64,000 nucleotides of DNA. Source: a bacterium. GTDB lineage: Bacteria > Sysuimicrobiota > Sysuimicrobiia > Sysuimicrobiales > Segetimicrobiaceae. The translations under genes and the position numbers were made by a program. Under the pieces are notes generated by a model, which did no database searches, was not told the DNA's origin, and saw only the letters and a list, made by a program, of their open reading frames with translations. Below are positions 1 to 8,900 of this stretch, piece by piece; positions within the stretch are counted from its first letter, which is position 1, and every line of letters begins with the position of its first letter. The stretch is taken from contig DATGJN010000112.1 in the NCBI GenBank assembly GCA_035295165.1, positions 1 through 64,000 on the forward strand, written 5' to 3'.

Positions 1-776
1 AGCGCCAGCGAGCCGATGATGCGCCGACTCGGCGTCGGCTCCAGGGGCTCGCGGGGCAGTGGCCGCGGTTCGGGTACCGGCGACTCCATGTGTTGCTTCG
101 CCGGGAGGGCCTGATGATTAACCACAAGCGCGTGTACCGGCTGTACCGAGAGGAAGGCCTGACGGTCCGCCGGCGGCGCCGGAAACGCGCCGCCAGCCTA
201 CGGGCGCCCCTCGTGCGTCCGACGCGCGCGAACGAGCGATGGTCCATGGACTTCCTGACGGATGCCCTGGGCGCCGGGCGCAGTTTTCGGGTGCTGACGA
301 TCGTCGATGATCGGACGCGCGAGTGCTTGGCGCTGGAGGCGGACACCTCGATACCAGGCAGTCGGGTCGTGCAAGTGCTCGACCGGCTGGTGGCCCAGCG
401 CGGCCGTCCGGCCGTTATCGTCAGCGATAATGGCCCCGAGTCTGTAGGCCGTGCGGTGGATCAGTGGGCCTATCGAAAGGGGGTGCGTCTGCACTTCATT
501 GCGCCTGGAAAGCCGATACAGAACGGCTACATCGAGAGCTTCAACGGCAAGCTACGAGATGAGTGCTTGAACGGCCATTGGTTTCTGACCCTCGGGGATG
601 CCCGACGGACGCTGGAGGAATGGCGAACGATCTACAACCATGTCCGACCCCACAGTGCCCTGGGGAACATGTCGCCGGAGGAGTACGCTCGAGCGGCCGG
701 CGGCCCGCAGGATGAAGTCCCAATGCCTCAGGTGGTACTCTCACTCTGGCTGGACCTCCTGATGGGGGCAGGTCAC
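1..776 (+). mobile_element. IS3-family insertion sequence, right part
   Basis: The window opens inside an IS3-family element. The transposase reading frame is already open at the first base, and the left end lies outside the window. Near 761-776 the sequence gggggcaggtca resembles the reverse complement of the TGACCTGCCCCC-type tips of IS3-family inverted repeats, so I place the right end at about 776. The left repeat and target duplication cannot be checked here, so the exact boundary is an inference. Confidence 0.6.
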
Positions 777-875
777 CAATACCTCCATTCGTTTCGGGAG
801 TCGGGGCTTAGCGACCACTCGCCAATTGAGGTTTACTTTGCCTCACCGGTCTCGCTAGGGGTGAATCGTCAGTAA
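1..875 (+). CDS. IS3-family transposase OrfB, 5' truncated by window edge
   Basis: This is a DDE transposase of the IS3 family (OrfB, integrase core), which cuts and joins the element ends, normally as an OrfAB frameshift product. The frame is open to the window start, and codons before the GTG at 90 encode the family-typical segment [17 protein letters not shown], so the true start is upstream. Counting from that GTG, the catalytic triad is D54 (WSMDFL), D113 (VSDNGPE) and E149 ([12 protein letters not shown]). The D113-E149 spacing of 35 residues is classical for the family. The [13 protein letters not shown] motif marks the usual C-terminal end of the core. The last 30 or so codons run past the probable right end of the element into flanking DNA, so the tail is probably not native. 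Confidence 0.9.
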   Translation, partial: RQRADDAPTRRRLQGLAGQWPRFGYRRLHVLLRREGLMINHKRVYRLYREEGLTVRRRRRKRAASLRAPLVRPTRANERWSMDFLTDALGAGRSFRVLTIVDDRTRECLALEADTSIPGSRVVQVLDRLVAQRGRPAVIVSDNGPESVGRAVDQWAYRKGVRLHFIAPGKPIQNGYIESFNGKLRDECLNGHWFLTLGDARRTLEEWRTIYNHVRPHSALGNMSPEEYARAAGGPQDEVPMPQVVLSLWLDLLMGAGHQYLHSFRESGLSDHSPIEVYFASPVSLGVNRQ

Positions 876-931
876 GCACCAAGAACATCTAGCATCCTGC
901 CGGGGATCGGGCTTTAGGCAAGGAGGCCACC

Positions 932-1234
932 ATGGGCGGATTGTTTCAGTTCACCTGCGTCAACTGTGGATATAAGGCTCAGGTTTCGGGCCGCCCAGAC
1001 CGCGGCTTCTTCGTCTTCACCGACACGATGGCGTGTGCGAGATGCCAGGAAATCTTCGACGTCGTGGTGGGCGTGGACCGCGATGCCCCGCCGGCGATGC
1101 AACGCCCTCGACCGGAGACGCCGAGGTGCCCCATGTGCCACAGCACGGAAATCACACCTTGGGCCGACGCGCATCCCTGCCCCAAGTGCGGCGCCAAGAT
1201 GGACTCGGGAGACCTCGTCTTGCTATGGGACTGA
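932..1234 (+). CDS. Small double zinc-ribbon protein
   Basis: A 100-residue protein with eight cysteines arranged as four CxxC pairs (C9/C12, C35/C38, C66/C69, C83/C86). This is the pattern of two zinc ribbons, or of one four-pair metal-binding fold. A strong ribosome binding site (AAGGAGG) lies 6 bases before the ATG at 932, which supports a real expressed gene. No catalytic motif, signal peptide or membrane segment is visible, so it is probably a cytoplasmic metal-binding or nucleic-acid-binding accessory protein. It lies just downstream of the IS3 remnant and is followed by decayed DNA, so it may be an isolated survivor in an accessory island. The precise family is not recognised. Confidence 0.7.
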   Translation: MGGLFQFTCVNCGYKAQVSGRPDRGFFVFTDTMACARCQEIFDVVVGVDRDAPPAMQRPRPETPRCPMCHSTEITPWADAHPCPKCGAKMDSGDLVLLWD

Positions 1235-2444
1235 TGCCAGCGCCGGCCCGCGCACGAGTGAATCGCTCACCGACCCGCAATTGGGTGGCCATTGTCCGGC
1301 TCGTGCGTGAGCAACTCGCGAATGAGTTCTTCAATCTCCTTGAAATTGCTGGTATCTGATATGTCCCCAGCGGCACATGGCCCGTTGTAGAAGTCTTGGA
1401 CTCCCTGCGAGAGCGATGCGACGGTGTGAGCCTTGCCTATTCCGCGGACGCGTGCCTCAGGCAGCATCGCAACGAAGCGTACCCTCTTTCGCCTCACCTT
1501 GAGAAATGCCACGTTCTTTGGACTCTTTATCGAAATGTAATACTTCTGCGGATTGAAAGAGTCGCTCGCCGCCGGGGAGTGGCGGGGTGCGCTCACGTGC
1601 TTAGGCAAGGCGGCCATGTACGAGGATCAGAGCACGGCGCTTGTAGCCGGGCTGACTTGCCCCGTGGTTATTAAAATCGCAAGCATGACCTAGCAAATCG
1701 AAGCAACCGTATGCCCGCGCGAGTTTCGGCCCCGTAAGACACACTGGTACACCCCCTATCCTTCCTGAAATAGCGCCGATTTTGGAGAAACGGCGACGTC
1801 GCATTGACCCACACGAATCGCTTAGAATTGCGGCACAGGCAATGACGATAGGGAGAACGATATGGCGGGAACGTATGCGCGGAGATGGGGTCCCTCCGCC
1901 TCGAATGATCAATTGGTCCGCGCACGGACCCCAATGCCGGAAAATTGCGTCACCGAACAGAGGTTCATTTCCGAGAACCGTGGCACTACGCCGGCCAGAA
2001 TTTCCGACGGTGCGGCCGTGATGGGGCGCCGAGCAGCGCGGCCGATGGCCCATGTGGCCCAGCCGAAGCGAGCGTTCGCCAACGTGGTCGTTGTCGGCCC
2101 AGTGCCAATGTAAAGGTGCTGGCCGTACCGGGCCACTTGGGCCACTCCGTTTAGCATAAGAGCTGCGGCGGATTCCATGGCGGGCCGTGCTTTCCCGCTC
2201 GTATTGGGTCGAGGCTGAGAGAGCCCGGTTCTGGGCACAATCTGGACGTTCCTGGAGGACCTGCGGAGTCTCGCGACGCCCTAAGATAGGGGAGCCACGG
2301 CAGAGTCAAGAAGTGATCTGCTTAGCTGGACCGTCGAAGTCCTTACCAACGGGGGCTGACGTTATCGTGCACAGTCAATGTCCCGCCACCCAGCCTCCCA
2401 ATGCCGTGCCCGGTGACCCGTACTGACCGCGTGTCGCTCACGAG
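1235..2444. other. Gene-poor stretch between zinc-ribbon gene and nuclease-helicase
   Basis: About 1.2 kb with no convincing full gene. The only protein-like segment I recognise is the DUF5655-like fragment at 1267-1617 (minus strand). Another minus-strand frame at 1909-2238 has protein-like composition but no family I can name and no ribosome binding site. The base composition is more mixed than in neighbouring operons. The stretch looks like decayed accessory DNA next to an insertion sequence. Confidence 0.5.
1267..1617 (-). pseudogene. DUF5655-like C-terminal fragment
   Basis: A 116-codon frame whose middle and end (KYYISIKSPKN, KRVRFVAMLPE, then DISDTSNFKEIEELI) follow the layout of DUF5655-type domains. 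In those domains a lysine-rich beta strand is followed by a helix ending in a glutamate-rich segment, and the domain often sits at the C-terminus of DUF91/DUF4268-type nuclease-like proteins. A stop codon lies four codons before the ATG, no Shine-Dalgarno is seen, and no N-terminal partner domain can be read upstream. I therefore call it a remnant rather than a complete gene. The family match is made by eye and is moderately uncertain. Confidence 0.35.
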
Positions 2445-2450
2445 TTGTTA

Positions 2451-5400
2451 ATGCAATGCGCTAACGGGCGCCTCCTGTTCTCGCCCACCGACCTCAATGA
2501 CTATGTTGAGTGTGCCCATCTCACGACCCTCGCACTAGAGGTCGCTCGCGGTCAACGCCCGCGCCCACACCTTCCGGATGTGCAGGCCGACCTGCTCAGA
2601 CGCAAGGGTGCAGAACACGAGAGAGCCTACCTCACCCGTCTGCGCGCGGAGGGCCGGCAGGTCGTCGAGATCACGGTCGGAGAAACCTGGGACTTCGCGC
2701 ACGCGGCCCGTGACACGGTCGAGGCCATGCGCGCCGGCGCTGAGATCATTTCCCAGGCCACGTTCGTTGGCGGGTGCTGGCGAGGCCGTGCGGACTTCCT
2801 TCGCCGCGTGGACCGCAAGACGGCGCTCGGCCCGTGGGGCTACGAGCCCCTGGACGCCAAATTGGCGCGCGCGGAAAAGCCCACGTACGTCCTGCAACTC
2901 TGCTATTACTCACAGAGCATTCACGCGATTCAAGGGACACCGCCGGAGCAGATGCACGTCTTGTTGGGCATCGGCGAAGAGCGTGCGCTGCGTTACGCGG
3001 ACTTTCAAGCGTACTATCGCCGCGTCCGCACTCGTTTCGAGGCTGCCATTGCGCAGCCCCCCGCCACGGAGCCGTATCCCATCGAACACTGCGCGCTCTG
3101 CCAGTTTCGCGAGGTGTGCGCCGGGCGGTGGAGGGACGAAGACCACCTGGTCCTCACCGCCAACATCCGGCGTGATCAAGTCTCTCGACTCCGGGAGGCC
3201 GGCGTCGACGCGCTCACGGCGCTCGCCCAATCGGCCGCCGGCACCGTGGTCGAACGCCTGGCGCCCCGTATTTTCGAAAACCTCCGCGATCAGGCCGCGC
3301 TGCAGCTCGAGCGGCGCACGACCGGCCGCCTCGGCTGGCATCATCTTACCGCCGAACCGGGGTGTGGATTCGAACTGCTGCCGCGGCCGTCGCCCGGCGA
3401 TATCATCTTCGATATCGAAGGAGATCCGTTCTGGGAAGCCGCGCGCGGCTTGCACTTTCTTTTCGGCTTCCTCACCCGAGACGACGGCGACTGGCGGTAC
3501 CAGAGCCTGTGGGCGCACGATCGGGTAGGGGAGCGCCGGCTGTTCGAAACGTTTGTCGATCTCGTCCACGACCGCCTCGCCGCTCACCCGGACATGCACG
3601 TTTACCACTACGGGGCCCACGAGCGGGTCACCGTCTCCCAGCTCATGGGCCTCTATGCCACACGCGAGGACGAGGTGGACCGGCTGCTCCGGCGCAAGGT
3701 TTTTGTCGACCTCCTCACTGTGGTCCGGCAGGGACTCCGCGCGGGTGTGCCATCGTACTCGCTTAAGGAGGTCGAAGCCCTTCCGGCGTTTATCCGCCAC
3801 GCCGACCTGCGGAGCGGTACGCCGGCGGTGCTCGCCTATGAACACTGGATGGACACGCGCGACCCGACGCTCCTTGAAACAATCGCAGCCTACAACGACG
3901 AGGACTGCCGCGCGACCCTCGCCCTCCGGGACTGGCTCACTGTCCACCGTCCGGACGGCGTGTCGTGGGCCGACCCCGTCGGTGAGGAGGTTCCCGAAGA
4001 CGCCCCGGGCGGCGAGCGAGATGTCCTCCGCCGTGCATTGACCGACGGGCAAGAACCCGGCGCGTCGCGCTGGCTCGCCGGCGAACTGCTCGAGTATCAC
4101 CGTCGCGAAGCTCGTCCCGCCTGGTGGTGGTTTTTCGAGCGGCGCGATCAGATGACAACCGAGCAGTTAGTCGAGGATGCCGAGGCCATCGGTGGTCTCG
4201 AACCGGCAGGCGCTCCAGTGATGGTCAAGCGCTCCTTCGCGCACCCGCTGCGGTTTCCCGAACAGCAACATAAACTTGCGCCGGGCGACTCGCCTGTGGA
4301 TCCGACGACGAAGGAGTCCGCGGGGACAATTGACGAGCTCGATGACGCCACCGGCATACTCACCGTGCGCCGCGGGCCCAGCCTCGCCGATGTCGCGCTT
4401 CCGCGCGCGCTCATCCCTGGCGGACCGATCCAGACATGGGCGCAGCAGGACGCGCTGGCCCGCCTCGCCCGATCCATCCTCGCCGCTGACGGAGGCTATC
4501 CCGCGCTCCGCGATATCCTGGCGCGTACCCCGCCCCGCACGACGGGTCGGCCGCGCCCGACCATCCAAACGACGGGTCTCTCCGATCTCCGGGGCCTCGC
4601 GGCGTCCTTGGACCGGAGCTATCTTTTCATTCAGGGCCCGCCCGGCACGGGCAAGACGTGGACTGGCGCGCGCATCGCTGTGGACCTTATGGCTAGGGGA
4701 CGCCGTGTCGGCGTTGCGGCAACCAGCCACAAAGCGATCCACAACCTGCTCGATGAGATCGAGCGAGCCGCGCGCATCGAGTGCGTCCGGTTCCGCGGCC
4801 TCAAGAAAGCGTCGGCGACCAACGACGAGTCCGTTTACAACAGCCGGTCCATCGCCAGCACGACGGACGTCGCCACTTTCGCCGAGGCCCCTTCCGACGT
4901 GCAGCTTTTCGCTGGCACCGCGTGGCTATTCGCCCACGAGGATCTCGACGGCGCGCAACACCCGGTGATCGACACGCTCGTGATCGACGAAGCCGGCCAG
5001 GTCGCGCTCGCCGACGCCCTCGCTATGGGCACGGCGGCACAGAACGTCATCCTTCTTGGCGATCCTCTCCAGCTCGCACAGGTCTCGCAAGGGACGCACC
5101 CTCCTGGCACCAGCGCCTCAGTCCTGGAGCATCTCCTCGGCGAAGACGCCACCATCCCGCCTCATATGGGCGTCTTCCTCGAGCACACCCGGCGGATGCA
5201 CCCGGACGTCTGCCACTTCATTTCGGAGGTCGTTTACGACAACCGGCTCACGGGCGTCCCTGAGGTTGCTCGCCAGGGTACCGCCTTCGGCACCGGTCTG
5301 CGATTCCTTCCCGTCGACCACACGGGGAATGCGTCCGCATCACCCGAAGAAGCCGTCGCCGTGGCCACCCGGATCCGGGCCATGCTCGGCGCGCCATGGA

Positions 5401-5789
5401 CAAGCAAGGACGGCGTGACGCAGCTGCTCGGCCCGAGCCACTTCATGGTCGTGGCCCCGTACAATGCGCAGGTCCGCCGTCTCCGTGGAGCCCTCGATGC
5501 GGCTGGCCTCCGCGGCGTGCCAGCCGGCACCGTCGATAAGTTTCAGGGCCGCGAAGCGCCGGTCGTCTTTTTCTCGATGGCTACGTCAAGCGGCGAGGAC
5601 ATCCCGCGCACCCTCGAGTTTCTCTTCTCGCGAAACCGCCTCAACGTTGCCGTCTCACGGGCCATGTGTTTGGCGTTCGTTGTCGCTAGCCCGCGCCTGC
5701 TCGAGTCACGGGCGAGAACCATTGATCAAATGCGCCTGATCAACGCGCTGTGCCGATTTGTCGAAATTGCGGAGCAGCAACAATGTTGA
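2451..5789 (+). CDS. TM0106-type RecB-like nuclease / RNase H-like exonuclease / SF1 helicase fusion
   Basis: A large DNA-processing enzyme (about 1112 residues) of the TM0106 RecB-like nuclease family fused to a Dna2-like superfamily 1 helicase. Residues here are counted from the TTG at 2445; the ATG at 2451 is two codons later and is preferred. Residues 10-230 form a RecB/Cas4-like nuclease with D117, the LDAK segment (D137, K139) and four cysteines (C23, C216, C219, C225) suited to a [4Fe-4S] cluster. Residues 318-500 form an RNase H-like (DnaQ/YprB-type) exonuclease with DIEGDP (D323, E325) and YNDED (D487). The helicase part has Walker A GPPGTGKT (731-738), DEA (848-850), GDPLQL (872-877), and late motifs DKFQGRE and NVAVSRA. 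Length and order match the known fusion family. It precedes the methylase by 111 bases and is probably co-transcribed with it. A nucleic-acid defence or repair role is an inference. Confidence 0.88.
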   Translation: MQCANGRLLFSPTDLNDYVECAHLTTLALEVARGQRPRPHLPDVQADLLRRKGAEHERAYLTRLRAEGRQVVEITVGETWDFAHAARDTVEAMRAGAEIISQATFVGGCWRGRADFLRRVDRKTALGPWGYEPLDAKLARAEKPTYVLQLCYYSQSIHAIQGTPPEQMHVLLGIGEERALRYADFQAYYRRVRTRFEAAIAQPPATEPYPIEHCALCQFREVCAGRWRDEDHLVLTANIRRDQVSRLREAGVDALTALAQSAAGTVVERLAPRIFENLRDQAALQLERRTTGRLGWHHLTAEPGCGFELLPRPSPGDIIFDIEGDPFWEAARGLHFLFGFLTRDDGDWRYQSLWAHDRVGERRLFETFVDLVHDRLAAHPDMHVYHYGAHERVTVSQLMGLYATREDEVDRLLRRKVFVDLLTVVRQGLRAGVPSYSLKEVEALPAFIRHADLRSGTPAVLAYEHWMDTRDPTLLETIAAYNDEDCRATLALRDWLTVHRPDGVSWADPVGEEVPEDAPGGERDVLRRALTDGQEPGASRWLAGELLEYHRREARPAWWWFFERRDQMTTEQLVEDAEAIGGLEPAGAPVMVKRSFAHPLRFPEQQHKLAPGDSPVDPTTKESAGTIDELDDATGILTVRRGPSLADVALPRALIPGGPIQTWAQQDALARLARSILAADGGYPALRDILARTPPRTTGRPRPTIQTTGLSDLRGLAASLDRSYLFIQGPPGTGKTWTGARIAVDLMARGRRVGVAATSHKAIHNLLDEIERAARIECVRFRGLKKASATNDESVYNSRSIASTTDVATFAEAPSDVQLFAGTAWLFAHEDLDGAQHPVIDTLVIDEAGQVALADALAMGTAAQNVILLGDPLQLAQVSQGTHPPGTSASVLEHLLGEDATIPPHMGVFLEHTRRMHPDVCHFISEVVYDNRLTGVPEVARQGTAFGTGLRFLPVDHTGNASASPEEAVAVATRIRAMLGAPWTSKDGVTQLLGPSHFMVVAPYNAQVRRLRGALDAAGLRGVPAGTVDKFQGREAPVVFFSMATSSGEDIPRTLEFLFSRNRLNVAVSRAMCLAFVVASPRLLESRARTIDQMRLINALCRFVEIAEQQQC

Positions 5790-5849
5790 GGCCGCCGAGT
5801 AGCGTAAGCGGCAGCGAAGCGGGGGGTGGTGACCGGCTGTTGATTGATG

Positions 5850-5866
5850 CCCCCAGTATTTTGGGG
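5850..5866 (+). repeat. Short inverted repeat between nuclease-helicase and methylase
   Basis: CCCCA (5851-5855) and TGGGG (5862-5866) can pair around a six-base loop in the 111-base gap before the methylase start. It is short and not followed by a T-run, so it is a possible mRNA structure rather than a clear terminator. Confidence 0.25.
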
Positions 5867-5900
5867 TCTGGGAGGGCGAGACCGAGCACGTTGAGAATTG

Positions 5901-8900
5901 ATGAATGCTGACGTACAAGAACGACTCGGCGAACCGAATCTAGGAGTTGCCACTTTGATCGGCGACCTGACGGTGTCCCCGCGTGACCTCCAGCAGCTTG
6001 GCACGGCCGACGCAGTCGCGGCCTTCTTCGCCCGCCTTGGGTATCAGACCAACGCGCGGACGCCGCAACCTCCGGCCAACCTTGGCATCACCGCTGAGGG
6101 CACGGTTCGCTCACTGAGGCGGGTCGAGCTGATCGCGGACAATGAGGGACTTCAGGTCTACCTTTTCGAAGTCTCCAGCGTTACGCTTTCCCTCACTCGC
6201 GCCCTCGCCCGAACATTCCGCAACCGTGCTGGCAACTACCTCTTGGTCTTAACCAGTGACTACGAGCAAATCGACTTCGTCCTGCTGGAGCGCTACCTGT
6301 CATCTATGTCGCACGATGCCCTAGGCATCGGCACGCCTCATGCCGGCATCCGGCCCAGAGTATTGACGGTCGAGCGCAGGAATCCGTCCCGGGCAAGTCT
6401 GCGGGCGCTGCGGAGGTTCGTCTTTGCTGGTTCGGACGGATACGGCCAATACGAACGTCTACGTGCTGCTTACGACGTCGCCGATTGGTCCGAAGACTTC
6501 TTCAACAACCGTGGCCTCTTCTCCGACTACTACCTGTTAGAGCGTCTCCGTGAGAACCCCGCCTGGGTGGAGGATCCGAAGCCAGCGTTCCTGCGACTGC
6601 GCGAGGTCTTCCGGTCGGCAAGCGATGTTTCTGGGCAGCCAGAAGAACCACTGCGTCGCCTAATCGTCGAGCCAACCCTTGAAATCTTGGGCTTCCGATT
6701 TCGCGCAGGCGAGAGGGCAGGTGGTGAGGGGGTTGAACCTGACTACCTCCTGTCTACCCATGCTGGACTGGACACAACAATGGCAGCCTGCCTTGCCTAT
6801 TCCTGGGGCCGATCACTCGACGGCAAGGACGAGCATCACGATCGAGAATCGCCTGAGGAGAATCCTGGCGCCATCGTCGTGAGCTTGTTGGAAAACGGCA
6901 AAGTCCCATGGGTTATCGTCACCAATGGCAAGCAGTGGCGGCTCTACTCTGCCAAGGCTCACTCCCGCGCCACCAACTACTACGAAGTGGATTTAGAAGA
7001 AGCGGTGACGGCATCGATTGCGAACGGGAGCGATTCTGCCGAGGCGTTCCGGTACTTCTGGCTCTTCTTCCGCCAACAAGCCTTTGAGCCTGCGCCGGTT
7101 GCACGCGGGGGTGCAACACAAACGCTCTCCTTCCTAGATTTGGTGCTGGCCGAGAGTGAAGACTACGCAAAGGAGCTGGGTGAGCGGCTAAAGGAGCGGG
7201 TGTTCACCCAGACATTTCCGCACCTCGTTGAGGGCTTCATTACGTCCATCCACCAGCGCGACGGTCGGCACACCGCAATCTCACAAAAGCGCTTAGATGA
7301 AATCTATCAGGGCACCCTGACCCTTTTGTATCGTCTGCTTTTCCTCCTATACGCAGAAGCTAGAGACCTGTTGCCCGTTAGGGAGGTGCGAGGCTACTGG
7401 GCGGCCAGCCTCGCGAGGCTCAAGCGCGAGATCGCCGACGCCGTGGGGCCGATCGCGGATGAGGCCGACGGCCGGCTACGGAAACGCTTCAGCCAAACCG
7501 ACTACGAGCTCTATGATCGACTCGGACGGCTCTTTGAGGTCATCGACCAAGGTGACCCCGATCTCAATGTACCGACCTACGATGGTGGGCTGTTCATCTC
7601 CCTACCGGATGCCAAGGACGACTCCCCTGAAGGCGCGAACGCCCGCTTCCTTCGCTCACACAAGGTTCCCAACTACCACTTAGCCCGCGCACTCGACCTG
7701 CTAGCCCGCGACGAAGACCCGAAGCGTCATGACCTGGTGGCCATTGACTACAAGTCACTAGGCGTACGGCACCTGGGTTCGATTTACGAAGGATTGTTGG
7801 AATTCAGGGTGCGAATCGCCGACCGCACACTGGCCATTGTCAAGGAGAAGGGCCGTGAGGTCTATGTTTCCTTGGCGGGCCTATCGAAGTCGCAGGGAGA
7901 GCGAGCCGAACACCATGGCCGGGTGATCAACAAGGGTCAAGCCTATCTCGAGAACGATCGCCGCGAGCGCAAAGCTACTGGGTCGTATTACACTCCCGAT
8001 TACATCGTGAACTACATCGTTCAGCACACTGTTGGCCCTGTGCTCCGTGAGAAGTTTGAGGCGTTGCGATCGAAGCTGCGGGACGCCCAACGTCGGCGAC
8101 AAGAGTTTTTCAAACGGCAAGATGGCTCTCGCAAAGCGCATGTCCGACCAGAGCCATCGGAGAAGGCCGACCTCATCGGACAGGAGTTGGTCGCCGAGAT
8201 GTTTGACCTGAAGGTGCTCGATCCAGCCATGGGATCAGGGCATTTTCTGGTGGAGGCCGTGGATTTCATCACGGACAAGATTCTGGACTTCCTGAACGCC
8301 TTCCCCTGGAATCCCGTCTTCACGGAACTCCACCGCACTCGCCAGACCATCCTGAAAGAGATGGCAGAACGAGGCATTACAATCGACGAGCGGCGGCTGA
8401 CCGAAGTAAACCTTCTCAAGCGTCACGTTCTTAAGCGCTGCATCTACGGCGTAGACCTCAACCCGATGGCTGTTGAACTGGCCAAAGTCTCGTTGTGGCT
8501 GGACTGTTTCACTCTAGGCGCCCCATTGTCGTTTCTCGATCACCACCTCCGCTGCGGTAATGCTCTGATCGGCGTGACTGTCGCGGAGGTCGACGAGATT
8601 CGTGCGCGCGAAGGCCAGTTGCAGCTGTCCGAGTCAAGCGACTGGCAGGGGCTGCAGCAGGCGATTCAGGGAATGATCCTAGTTGGTGGACTGCCGGACG
8701 CGACTGCCACTCAGGTTGATACTTCCCGCACTGAATATCGACGAGCGTCGAATCTCCTTACGCCATTCAAGAGGATACTTGACATCCACACTGCACGCTG
8801 GTTTGATGGCGGTGTTTTTGCGAGCAAGCGCAAGGAAAATGGGTCGGCCGTTCTCGACGAGATTCTGAAGAGTGGTGACCTCTTCAATTGGGCGAGCGGT

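Noticed and set aside
1909-2238. Minus-strand frame of about 109 codons with protein-like composition (YGQHLYIGTGP)
   Set aside because: It faintly resembles a propeller repeat, but there is no ribosome binding site, family match or partner segment.
2910-4100. Antisense open frame of about 400 codons opposite the nuclease-helicase gene
   Set aside because: No recognisable motif; the plus-strand frame carries all family hallmarks of the nuclease and exonuclease domains.
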